A DNA stretch of 64,000 nucleotides from positions 310,001 through 374,000 of the forward strand of contig NZ_BAABEX010000029.1 of assembly GCF_039540375.1 (NCBI RefSeq). The letters run 5' to 3'. Source of the stretch: Acidovorax_G lacteus (GTDB lineage Bacteria; Pseudomonadota; Gammaproteobacteria; Burkholderiales; Burkholderiaceae_C). The notes beneath the pieces were generated by a model. It saw only the letters and a program-made list of their open reading frames with translations. It did no database searches and was not told the DNA's origin. Shown in pieces: positions 1 to 7,455 of this stretch. Position 1 is the first letter of the stretch. Every line of letters begins with the position of its first letter. The position numbers and the translations under genes were made by a program.

Positions 1-116
1 ATGAACAGATCGTTTTCGAGCAGGCCGCGCCGACAGCGCCAGTGCAGCTTGCTGAGCTCGCGCTCCGACAGGAGCGGCGAGCCGTTCGGGGTGGGCAGGG
101 GCTCAGTGCTTGCCAT
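1..116 (-). CDS. sdhE: Succinate dehydrogenase flavinylation factor SdhE (partial)
   Basis: Only the N-terminal 38 codons lie in the window; the gene runs off the left edge. The translation begins MASTEPLPTPNG and contains LHWRCRRGLLENDLF, which matches the conserved RGxxExD segment of SdhE/CptB proteins that help attach FAD covalently to SdhA. It starts 20 bases after the sdhB stop on the same strand, so it is the last visible gene of the sdh operon. The family is about 80-95 residues long, so more than half is missing. The identification rests on this motif plus position next to sdhB and is firm. Confidence 0.88.
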   Translation of the reverse strand, partial: MASTEPLPTPNGSPLLSERELSKLHWRCRRGLLENDLF

Positions 117-136
117 GACAGGCCGTGGGGCTGCGC

Positions 137-841
137 TCAGACGGCGCGGCGAACCATCAGTTCCTTGATCTTGCCGATGGCCTTCGTCGGGTTCAGACCC
201 TTGGGGCACACGTCCACACAGTTCATGATGGTGTGGCAGCGGAACAGACGGTACGGATCTTCGAGGTTGTCGAGGCGCTCACCGGTGGCCTGGTCGCGGC
301 TGTCGGCGATGAAGCGATAGGCTTGCAGCAGACCGGCGGGGCCCACGAACTTGTCGGGGTTCCACCAGAAGCTGGGGCAGCTCGTCGAGCAGCTGGCGCA
401 CAAAATGCACTCGTACAGGCCGTTGAGTTCTTCGCGCTCTTCGGGCGACTGCAGGCGCTCCTTCTCGGGCGGCACGTTGTCGTTGATCAGGTAGGGCTTG
501 ATCGAGTTGTACTGCTTGAAGAACTGCGTCATGTCCACGATCAGGTCGCGGATCACCGGCAGGCCCGGCAGCGGCTTGAGCACGATCGTGCCCGGCAGCG
601 TGCGCATGTTGGTCAGGCAGGCCAGACCGTTCTTGCCGTTGATGTTCATCGCGTCCGAGCCGCACACGCCTTCGCGGCACGAACGGCGGAACGACAGCGT
701 TGGATCCTGAGCCTTGAGCTTCATCAACGCGTCGAGCAGCATGCGCTCGCTGCCATCCAGCTCGACCTCGACGGTCTGCATGTAGGGCTTGGCGTCCTTG
801 TCGGGATCGTAGCGGTAGATTTGGAAAGTACGTTTTGCCAT
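137..841 (-). CDS. sdhB: Succinate dehydrogenase iron-sulfur subunit
   Basis: A 234-residue protein, the normal length for SdhB. It carries electrons from the SdhA flavin to ubiquinone in complex II on the cytoplasmic face of the inner membrane. The plant-type [2Fe-2S] ligands are visible as C55, C60 and C75 (CREGVCGSDAM and a later Cys), the [4Fe-4S] ligands as CILCASCSTSCP around residues 145-155, and the [3Fe-4S] region as CHTIMNCVDVCPKGLNP near the C terminus. It lies 22 bases after sdhA and before sdhE in the order C-D-A-B-E, so it is co-transcribed with them. Confidence 0.97.
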   Translation of the reverse strand: MAKRTFQIYRYDPDKDAKPYMQTVEVELDGSERMLLDALMKLKAQDPTLSFRRSCREGVCGSDAMNINGKNGLACLTNMRTLPGTIVLKPLPGLPVIRDLIVDMTQFFKQYNSIKPYLINDNVPPEKERLQSPEEREELNGLYECILCASCSTSCPSFWWNPDKFVGPAGLLQAYRFIADSRDQATGERLDNLEDPYRLFRCHTIMNCVDVCPKGLNPTKAIGKIKELMVRRAV

Positions 842-863
842 GGTGGGGTACTCCTGTTTCCGA

Positions 864-2672
864 TCAGAACGTGCGAACCTTGGGCGGAACCGATTCCACG
901 GTCAGGGGCTTGAGCTTGACGGGCTTGTAGGTCAGGCTGTTGGACGCGCTGTGCCACAGGGTGTGCTTCATCCAGTTGGCATCGTCGCGGCCCAGCGGTG
1001 CGACCGGATCGTCGGCCGGACGCTCGTAGTCGCTCACCGTGTGCGCACCGCGGCATTCCTTGCGGGCAGCGGCCGACACCATCGTGGCCTGGGCGGATTC
1101 GATCAGGTTCTCGACTTCCAGCGCTTCGATGCGCGCAGTGTTGAACACCTTGGAGTGGTCCTTGAGGCCCACTTTCTTCACGCGCTCGCGCAGCTCGGCA
1201 ATCTTGCGAACGCCTTCGTCCATGCCCGCCTGCGTGCGGAACACGCCGGCGTGCTGCTGCATCGAGGCGCGGATGTCGTTGGCCACATCCTGGGCGTATT
1301 CACCGCTGGAAGCCGAGCCGAGCCGGTTAAGGCGTTCCAGCGTACGGTCGGCTGCGTCCTTGGGCAGAGGCTTGTGTTCCTTGTTCTTGTTGTTGAACTC
1401 GACGATGTGGTTACCGGCTGCGCGGCCGAACACCAGCAGGTCGAGCAGCGAATTCGTGCCCAGGCGATTGGCGCCATGCACAGACACGCACGAGCATTCG
1501 CCCACGGCGTACAGACCATTCACGATCAGGTTGTCTTCGCCGCCTTGCTGCACCACCACCTGGCCGTTGATGTTGGTGGGAATGCCGCCCATCTGGTAGT
1601 GGATGGTGGGCACCACGGGGATCGGCTCCTTGGTGATGTCCACGTTGGCAAAGTTCACGCCAATCTCGTACACCGAAGGAAGGCGCTTGTGGATGGTCTC
1701 GGCGCCCAAGTGGTCGAGCTTGAGCAGCACGTAGTCCTTGTTCGGACCGCAGCCACGGCCTTCCTTGATTTCCTGGTCCATGGAGCGGGACACGAAGTCG
1801 CGCGGTGCCAGGTCCTTCAGGGTGGGCGCATAGCGCTCCATGAAACGCTCGCCGTTGCTGTTCAGCAGGATCGCACCTTCACCGCGGCAGCCTTCGGTCA
1901 GCAGCACACCTGCGCCTGCCACACCGGTGGGGTGGAACTGCCAGAACTCCATGTCTTCGAGCGGAATGCCGGCACGTGCGGCCATGCCCAGACCGTCGCC
2001 GGTGTTGATGAAGGCGTTGGTGCTGGCGGCAAAGATGCGGCCGGCGCCACCCGTGGCCAGCAGCGTGGTCTTGGCTTCAAGGATGTGCAGGTCGCCGGTT
2101 TCCATCTCCAGCGCGGTCACGCCCACCACGTCGCCATCGGCGTCACGGATCAGGTCCAGTGCCATCCACTCGACGAAGAAGTTCGTGCGGGCCTTGACGT
2201 TCTGCTGGTACAGCGTGTGCAGCATCGCATGGCCGGTACGGTCGGCCGCGGCGCACGCGCGCTGCACAGGCTTCTCACCGTAGTTGGCTGTGTGGCCGCC
2301 GAACGGGCGCTGGTAGATCGTGCCATCCGGGTTGCGGTCGAACGGCATGCCCATGTGCTCCAGGTCGTACACGACCTTGGGGGCTTCACGGCACATGAAT
2401 TCGATCGCATCCTGGTCACCGAGCCAGTCGGAACCCTTGATGGTGTCGTAGAAGTGGTAGTGCCAGTTGTCCTCGGACATGTTGCCCAGCGAGGCGCCGA
2501 TGCCGCCCTGCGCTGCCACAGTGTGCGAGCGTGTGGGGAAGACCTTGGACAGCACGGCCACATTGAGGCCGGCACGGGCGAGTTGCAGCGAGGCGCGCAT
2601 GCCGGAGCCGCCGGCACCGACGATGACAACGTCGAACTTGCGCTTGGTGATGTTGGCTTGGGTATAGCTCAT
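864..2672 (-). CDS. sdhA: Succinate dehydrogenase flavoprotein subunit
   Basis: A 602-residue flavoprotein that oxidises succinate to fumarate. The Rossmann dinucleotide motif GAGGSGMRASLQLARAG is at residues 19-35, and the FAD-linking histidine is H50 in RSHTVAAQGGIGA. The frame stays open for 20 more codons upstream, to 2732, but I chose the start at 2672 because MSYTQ directly precedes the FAD-binding core as in homologues, and the longer version would run into sdhD. The gap from the sdhD stop is 22 bases. SdhE next to this operon supports covalent flavinylation. Confidence 0.97.
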   Translation of the reverse strand: MSYTQANITKRKFDVVIVGAGGSGMRASLQLARAGLNVAVLSKVFPTRSHTVAAQGGIGASLGNMSEDNWHYHFYDTIKGSDWLGDQDAIEFMCREAPKVVYDLEHMGMPFDRNPDGTIYQRPFGGHTANYGEKPVQRACAAADRTGHAMLHTLYQQNVKARTNFFVEWMALDLIRDADGDVVGVTALEMETGDLHILEAKTTLLATGGAGRIFAASTNAFINTGDGLGMAARAGIPLEDMEFWQFHPTGVAGAGVLLTEGCRGEGAILLNSNGERFMERYAPTLKDLAPRDFVSRSMDQEIKEGRGCGPNKDYVLLKLDHLGAETIHKRLPSVYEIGVNFANVDITKEPIPVVPTIHYQMGGIPTNINGQVVVQQGGEDNLIVNGLYAVGECSCVSVHGANRLGTNSLLDLLVFGRAAGNHIVEFNNKNKEHKPLPKDAADRTLERLNRLGSASSGEYAQDVANDIRASMQQHAGVFRTQAGMDEGVRKIAELRERVKKVGLKDHSKVFNTARIEALEVENLIESAQATMVSAAARKECRGAHTVSDYERPADDPVAPLGRDDANWMKHTLWHSASNSLTYKPVKLKPLTVESVPPKVRTF

Positions 2673-2694
2673 TGTGTACCTTCCGTCGCGGAAA

Positions 2695-3060
2695 TCAGAG
2701 ACGCCAGAGGACCTGGATGCCCCAGCCGGCACAGCCGACCAGCCAGACGATGGTGAACACTTGGAAAGCCAAGCGCACGCCTACGGGCTTGATGTAGTCC
2801 ATGAAGACATCGCGCATGCCCACCCAGACGTGCCAGGCAAGGCCAACGATGACGGAGAACGTAAGCACCTTCATCCACTGCGCGGAGAAGATGCTGGCCC
2901 AGCGGTCGTAGCCGATGGGGCCGGAAGTCAGAAGCACCTGGGCGAGCACCACCACGGTGAACAGCGCCATCAGGATGGCCGTAACGCGCTGGCTCAGCCA
3001 GTCGCGCAAGCCGTAGTGGGCACCGACCACGGTGCGCTTGGAACCATAGTTGACAGACAT
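2695..3060 (-). CDS. sdhD: Succinate dehydrogenase membrane anchor subunit
   Basis: A 121-residue membrane protein with three predicted hydrophobic helices, roughly residues 26-46, 65-82 and 95-118. AWHVWVGMRDVFMDY around residue 76 holds the histidine (about H77) expected to ligate heme b in SdhD. With SdhC it anchors SdhAB to the membrane and forms the ubiquinone site. It starts 33 bases after sdhC and ends 22 bases before sdhA. Sequence conservation in this family is low, so the call also leans on gene order. Confidence 0.93.
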   Translation of the reverse strand: MSVNYGSKRTVVGAHYGLRDWLSQRVTAILMALFTVVVLAQVLLTSGPIGYDRWASIFSAQWMKVLTFSVIVGLAWHVWVGMRDVFMDYIKPVGVRLAFQVFTIVWLVGCAGWGIQVLWRL

Positions 3061-3093
3061 TGGTGTTTCCTTGAAGCGGTGTGGGCTGGAGAT

Positions 3094-3528
3094 TTAGTAC
3101 AGGCCGAAAAGCTTGGCGCCCAGTGCTGCGGTCAGGCCAAGACTGACGACCAGCGTGGCCGTGGCCGAGGTCTTGCCGAATTCCTTGCTCACGGCGTCGT
3201 GGCTCATGTCCATCCACAGGTGGCGAACGCCAGCCGTGAAGTGATGCAGGTAGGCCCAGATCAGGCCCAGCGCGACCAGCTTGAAGAACCAGCCCGGCAC
3301 GAAGCCGAGACCAGCGTTGAACGCTGCCGTGAACTTGGCAAACGAAATCTCGGACGACACAGAGGTGTCGAACATCCAGATCACGAAGGGGAGCAGCAAG
3401 AACATCAGCACCCCGCTGACACGGTGCAGGATGGACACCCAGCCGGCTGCGGGCAGGCGGTAGGTGGTGAGGTCCTTGAACGCATTGATATTGCGGAACT
3501 CGGGCCGCTTTTTGGCTAGCTCAGTCAT
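3094..3528 (-). CDS. sdhC: Succinate dehydrogenase cytochrome b556 subunit
   Basis: A 144-residue integral membrane protein with three hydrophobic segments. SILHRVSGVLMF at residues 32-43 is the SdhC signature of the quinone site, and HHFTAGVRHLWMD at 95-107 contains the heme-ligand histidine. The frame can be extended 19 codons to 3585, but the ATG at 3528 (MTELAKKRPEFRN) matches normal SdhC N termini. It is the first gene of the sdh operon; 137 bases separate it from the GntR regulator upstream on the same strand, and the operon promoter should lie there. Confidence 0.95.
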   Translation of the reverse strand: MTELAKKRPEFRNINAFKDLTTYRLPAAGWVSILHRVSGVLMFLLLPFVIWMFDTSVSSEISFAKFTAAFNAGLGFVPGWFFKLVALGLIWAYLHHFTAGVRHLWMDMSHDAVSKEFGKTSATATLVVSLGLTAALGAKLFGLY

Positions 3529-3665
3529 GTCGAGGGGCTTTCTAGGGGTGTAACTGCGATGTAATCCAGCCGGAATGGGCAACACAAAATTCTATTGCAA
3601 CGCAACAAGCGGGGCTTTCCCGCAGCCAGAATTTTCGAGGTTTCCACTCGGGCGCCAGATTGCCG

Positions 3666-4454
3666 TCAGCTCAATTCATTACGGTAGTGGTGGGTATCGG
3701 TCCGATAGAGCCCGCGCCGTAACTCCATCGGAACATCGTTGTAGGTGTAAGCGATCCGCTCCACGCTCAGAAGCGGCGTAGCAGTTGTAACTTCCAGCAG
3801 GGCGGCTTGATCGGCATCTGGCAGGACGGCGCGCAGCTTTTCCTCGGCGCGCACCATGCGTACCCCGTATTCGAGCTCGAACATCGCATAGGTCGGGCCT
3901 TGGTAGCTGGCCATGTGCTCGGCTGTCAGGCCCTTGAAGGCGTGGCCGGGCAGCCAGATGTCTTCCAAAATGGTGGGTACGCCGGCAAATGCCAGAATGC
4001 GCCGGGCCTGGATCACCGGATCGCCGCTGCGCAGCGCCAGGGCGCGCGCGACATCGGCCGTCGCCCGGCCGCGCCGGCAGTCGAGCACCCGGCGCTGGGC
4101 CGGGCCCTCTTCCCGTACATCGCCGCTGTCTGGGAGCAACTTGAGGAAGCGGTATTGCACATGCTGTTCGGCATGTGTGGCCACAAAAGTGCCTTTGCCC
4201 TGGCGTCGGACCACCAGATTTTCGGCTGCAAGCTCATCGATGGCCTTGCGCACGGTGCCTTGGCTGACCCGGAATCGGGCTGCCAAATCCATTTCGCTCG
4301 GGATCGCCTCTCCGGGGCGCCACTCTCCCTGCTGCAGGCTCTGCAGTATCAAGCCCTTGATCTGCTGGTACAGCGGGCTGAACGCAGGCGTTGGCAATGT
4401 CGCGCCAGACATCAGCGGTGCTGCTGCGTCGGAGGGTTGAAAAGGGGTGGACAT
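3666..4454 (-). CDS. GntR-family (HutC/UTRA) transcriptional regulator
   Basis: A 262-residue regulator. Residues about 26-95 form the winged helix-turn-helix (SPLYQQIKGLIL, then PSEMDLAARFRVSQGTVRKA), and residues about 115-255 form a UTRA effector-binding domain of HutC type. It sits between sdhC downstream on its own strand and the divergent mdh. This makes it a likely controller of TCA genes, probably answering a carboxylic acid; the effector is unknown. An ATAAGAC repeat cluster at 4502-4521, 48 bases upstream of its start, is a plausible operator for both itself and mdh. Family membership is firm; the regulon is inferred. Confidence 0.9.
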   Translation of the reverse strand: MSTPFQPSDAAAPLMSGATLPTPAFSPLYQQIKGLILQSLQQGEWRPGEAIPSEMDLAARFRVSQGTVRKAIDELAAENLVVRRQGKGTFVATHAEQHVQYRFLKLLPDSGDVREEGPAQRRVLDCRRGRATADVARALALRSGDPVIQARRILAFAGVPTILEDIWLPGHAFKGLTAEHMASYQGPTYAMFELEYGVRMVRAEEKLRAVLPDADQAALLEVTTATPLLSVERIAYTYNDVPMELRRGLYRTDTHHYRNELS

Positions 4455-4501
4455 GAGCGGCGTGAGGCGGGCCTGAAACGCTCGCCGAGGTCTGGATCAT
4501 A

Positions 4502-4521
4502 TCTTATATAAGACATAAGAC
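4502..4521. promoter_or_regulatory. Candidate GntR operator
   Basis: TCTTATATAAGA at 4502-4513 is a perfect 12-base palindrome, and its right half continues as two tandem ATAAGAC heptamers (4508-4514 and 4515-4521). The sequence stands out in GC-rich surroundings and lies between the divergent gntR and mdh genes, just upstream of a good -35 hexamer for mdh. GntR proteins bind short AT-rich inverted repeats, so assigning it to the neighbouring regulator is a reasonable inference. Confidence 0.55.
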
Positions 4522-4524
4522 AAA

Positions 4525-4554
4525 TTGACCGATGCGGGTTTTCAGCAGTACACT
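4525..4554 (+). promoter_or_regulatory. Candidate sigma-70 promoter of mdh
   Basis: TTGACC (4525-4530) and TACACT (4549-4554) are separated by 18 bases and lie about 95 bases before the mdh start codon. They match the consensus at five and four of six positions. The ATAAGAC cluster ends three bases upstream of the -35 hexamer, so a bound regulator could block or recruit polymerase. Confidence 0.45.
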
Positions 4555-4648
4555 TGCGAGCTGTTTGCAGGGCGCACGCTTCTGATGGCAGGCGCGGTGG
4601 CGGCCCGGCTCCCCAACGCGTTTTTCCATCACTTCCTGGAGTTTCACC

Positions 4649-5635
4649 ATGAGCAAGAAGCCCGTCCGTGTTGCCGTTACCGGCGCCGCAGGCCAAATCG
4701 GTTACGCCCTGCTGTTCCGCATCGCCTCGGGCGAAATGCTGGGCAAGGATCAGCCCGTGATCCTGCAACTGCTCGAAATTCCGGACGAAAAGGCCCAGAA
4801 CGCGCTCAAGGGCGTGATCATGGAGCTCGAAGACTGTGCGTTCCCTCTGTTGGCGGGTATCGAGGCCCACAGCGATCCGATGACGGCGTTCAAGGACACC
4901 GAGTACGCGCTGCTGGTGGGGGCGCGCCCCCGTGGTCCCGGCATGGAGCGTGCCGACCTGCTCGCTGCCAACGCCCAGATTTTCACGGCGCAGGGCAAGG
5001 CCTTGAATGCTGTGGCGTCGCGTAACGTCAAGGTGCTGGTTGTCGGCAACCCGGCCAACACCAACGCCTACATCGCCATGAAGTCGGCTCCTGACCTGCC
5101 GCGCGAGAACTTCACCGCCATGCTGCGCCTGGACCACAACCGCGCCGCCTCGCAGATTGCCAGCAAGATTGGCTGCGCCGTCGGCGATATCGAGAAGCTG
5201 GCTGTGTGGGGCAATCACTCGCCGACGATGTACGCCGATTACCGCTTCGCCACCGTGAACGGCAAGTCGGTCAAAGACACCATCAACGACGATGTGTGGA
5301 ACCGCGATTACTTCCTGCCCACGGTGGGCAAGCGCGGTGCTGCCATCATTGCGGCGCGTGGCCTGTCGTCCGCAGCTTCGGCCGCCAACGCGGCCATCGA
5401 CCATATGCGCGATTGGGCACTGGGCACCAATGGCAAGTGGGTCACCATGGGCATTCCGTCCAACGGCGAGTACGGCATCCCCAAGGATGTGATGTTCGGT
5501 TACCCCGTGACCTGCGAAGGCGGTAAGTACAAGATCGTGGAAGGCCTGCCGATTGATGCGTTCTCGCAAGAGTGCATCAACAAGACCCTGGCCGAACTCC
5601 AGGGCGAGCAAGACGGCGTCAAGCACTTGCTCTGA
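4649..5635 (+). CDS. mdh: Malate dehydrogenase
   Basis: A 328-residue NAD-dependent malate dehydrogenase, converting malate and oxaloacetate in the TCA cycle. The N terminus has the nucleotide-binding motif VTGAAGQIGYALLF (GAAGQIG at residues 12-18). Substrate-binding arginines are visible in RPRGPGMER and RLDHNRA, and the catalytic histidine is H190 in WGNHSPTMYADY. Length and motifs fit the group that includes cytosolic-type MDH. It is divergent from gntR and followed after 10 bases by a CitE-like gene on the same strand. The ORF start is preceded by CTGGAG about 10 bases upstream. Confidence 0.97.
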   Translation: MSKKPVRVAVTGAAGQIGYALLFRIASGEMLGKDQPVILQLLEIPDEKAQNALKGVIMELEDCAFPLLAGIEAHSDPMTAFKDTEYALLVGARPRGPGMERADLLAANAQIFTAQGKALNAVASRNVKVLVVGNPANTNAYIAMKSAPDLPRENFTAMLRLDHNRAASQIASKIGCAVGDIEKLAVWGNHSPTMYADYRFATVNGKSVKDTINDDVWNRDYFLPTVGKRGAAIIAARGLSSAASAANAAIDHMRDWALGTNGKWVTMGIPSNGEYGIPKDVMFGYPVTCEGGKYKIVEGLPIDAFSQECINKTLAELQGEQDGVKHLL

Positions 5636-5645
5636 GGCCAGTCTG

Positions 5646-6704
5646 ATGCCTCTTGAGGTTGCGGTGATGACTTCCGGCGCGTTGGGTGTTCCGGCGTCGG
5701 ACGCTGCGCCGCACCCCCGGGAGGTGTTGCTGGGGGCGCAGGCTGCTGCTGTCGTGCTGCCAGTCTGCGACCATTACTGCGGGGTAGAAGACCGCATGCG
5801 AAAAAGCCTGCAGCTGCAGGCCGAAATGCTGGACGAGTACGGCGCCTGCGTGTTCGACGTGACGCTGGACTGTGAAGACGGTGCGCCCGTCGGCGCGGAG
5901 GCCGCCCATGTCCGGCTGGTGGCGCGTCTGGCGCACGAGACGCCCCCGGGCCAGCGCGTGGCGGTGCGTGTCCATGCTGTCGATCACCCTTCGTTTGTCG
6001 ATGATATGGCCGTGGTTGCGGGCGAACTCGCGTCCCGACTGTGTCATGTGATGGTGCCCAAGGTGGAAGGCCCGCAGGACATCGACCGTGTCTGTGAATC
6101 GCTGGATCGGTATGGCGCGTCCCAGTTGCCTGTACATGCCTTGATCGAGTCGCCATCGGCCGTGCATCAGGCGTTCGCGATTGCAGCCCATCCCCGTGTG
6201 CAGAGCTTGAGCTTCGGGTTAATGGATTTCGTATCGGCGCATGCTGGCGCTATTCCATCGTCCGCCATGGGGGTGGCTGGCCAGTTTCAGCATGCACTGG
6301 TCGTGCACGCCAAGCTCGAGATTGCGTCGGCATGTCATGCGAATGGCAAAGTACCGTCGCATTGCGTAGTGACGGAGTTTCGCGACCATGCGGCGTTGTC
6401 GCTGGCTGCCTGCAAAGCATCGCAGGAGTTTGGCTACACCCGCATGTGGAGCATCCATCCCACGCAGATCCGTCCCATCGTGGAGGCGTTCGCGCCGACT
6501 TCCGACGAGATTCACGCTGCCACCGAGGTCTTGGTGGCGGCCGCCCATGCGGCCTGGGCGCCCATCAGCGTCGGTGGTACGCTCCACGACCGGGCCAGTT
6601 ATCGGTACTTCTGGCAGGTGCTGGAGCGGGCCCACCAGACGGGCCGTGTGCTGCCAACCGCAGTGCAGGGCTGGTTCGCGACCAATCCGGTTGCGGTTCC
6701 CTGA
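5646..6704 (+). CDS. HpcH/HpaI aldolase/citrate lyase (CitE-like) family protein
   Basis: A 352-residue protein of the CitE/malyl-CoA lyase-like TIM-barrel superfamily. DVTLDCEDGAPVG (about residues 75-87) and MVPKVEGPQDI (about 136-146) are the metal- and substrate-binding signatures. Homologues in Comamonadaceae are annotated only as CoA ester lyases; the true substrate is not established, and no citrate lyase alpha or gamma subunit is nearby. It lies between mdh and acnB, which suggests a C4/C5 acyl-CoA lyase or thioesterase linked to the TCA cycle. An ATG at 5667 with its own TGAGG is an alternative start, and both starts have plausible ribosome sites. Confidence 0.8.
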   Translation: MPLEVAVMTSGALGVPASDAAPHPREVLLGAQAAAVVLPVCDHYCGVEDRMRKSLQLQAEMLDEYGACVFDVTLDCEDGAPVGAEAAHVRLVARLAHETPPGQRVAVRVHAVDHPSFVDDMAVVAGELASRLCHVMVPKVEGPQDIDRVCESLDRYGASQLPVHALIESPSAVHQAFAIAAHPRVQSLSFGLMDFVSAHAGAIPSSAMGVAGQFQHALVVHAKLEIASACHANGKVPSHCVVTEFRDHAALSLAACKASQEFGYTRMWSIHPTQIRPIVEAFAPTSDEIHAATEVLVAAAHAAWAPISVGGTLHDRASYRYFWQVLERAHQTGRVLPTAVQGWFATNPVAVP

Positions 6705-6725
6705 CCCACCTTTGCAGGATTCTTG

Positions 6726-7352
6726 ATGAAACCCATCCTTCTCGCAGCCGCCCTGGTGCTGATCCCCGCGCTGGCCTCTACCCAGGCCGCATCGGCCGAC
6801 AAGGCACCAGCCAAACCTGCTGCCGCCAAGAGTGGTACTCCGAGCGCTAAGGCAACAGACCGCAGTCCCGCCAGAGACGCGGGCAAACAAACGTCTGCCA
6901 AGCCCGCGGCCCGCACAGAAACGAGCAGCCGTACGCAGCTCAAGAGCGCGGCCAATCAAGTCGCCACTGGCATCATGGCGGCGGAGGAGGCCCTCTCGCC
7001 CGAAGAACTGGCGATTGCCGAACGGGTGCACGTCGGCCGTATCGCCTGCGAACTTGGGCAGCATGTGACGGTGACCGCCGATCCGGCGGCTCCTGGCCGC
7101 TTCAACATTGAGGGCAAGGGATTCAAGTACCGCATGTCCCCCGTTGCCACCACCACCGGTGCCATCCGCCTAGAGGATCAGCGCGGCGGTGCCGTGTGGC
7201 TGCAGATCGCCAACAAATCAATGCTCATGGACCAAAAGCGCGGCCAGCGCTTGGCTGACGAATGCATGAGCGCCGAGCAGACCGTGGTGGCCGAGGCCCT
7301 CAAGAAAAATCCCCCGCCGAGCGTGCTCGAACCAGCTCCGGCCGCGAAGTAA
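6726..7352 (+). CDS. Exported protein of unknown function, possible MliC-like fold
   Basis: A 208-residue protein with a clear signal peptide (MKPILLAAALVLIPALASTQAASA), then a Lys/Ala/Pro/Thr-rich linker to about residue 75, then a compact C-terminal domain. That domain has two cysteines (IACELGQ and LADEC) and the stretch GAIRLEDQRGGAVWLQIANK, which resembles the general layout of lysozyme-inhibitor MliC domains; this is only a weak resemblance. A ribosome site AGGA lies 6 bases before the ATG at 6726. It follows the CitE-like gene by 21 bases and precedes acnB. I cannot assign a function. Confidence 0.65.
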   Translation: MKPILLAAALVLIPALASTQAASADKAPAKPAAAKSGTPSAKATDRSPARDAGKQTSAKPAARTETSSRTQLKSAANQVATGIMAAEEALSPEELAIAERVHVGRIACELGQHVTVTADPAAPGRFNIEGKGFKYRMSPVATTTGAIRLEDQRGGAVWLQIANKSMLMDQKRGQRLADECMSAEQTVVAEALKKNPPPSVLEPAPAAK

Positions 7353-7455
7353 TGACCTCCGCGGCGGTGAGTGGCACAGGCTTGTACGCGAGACCACTCC
7401 TGCCGGAGCAGACCCACACCCACGCCCCACTTTAGAACGCAACTGGAGAGAACAG

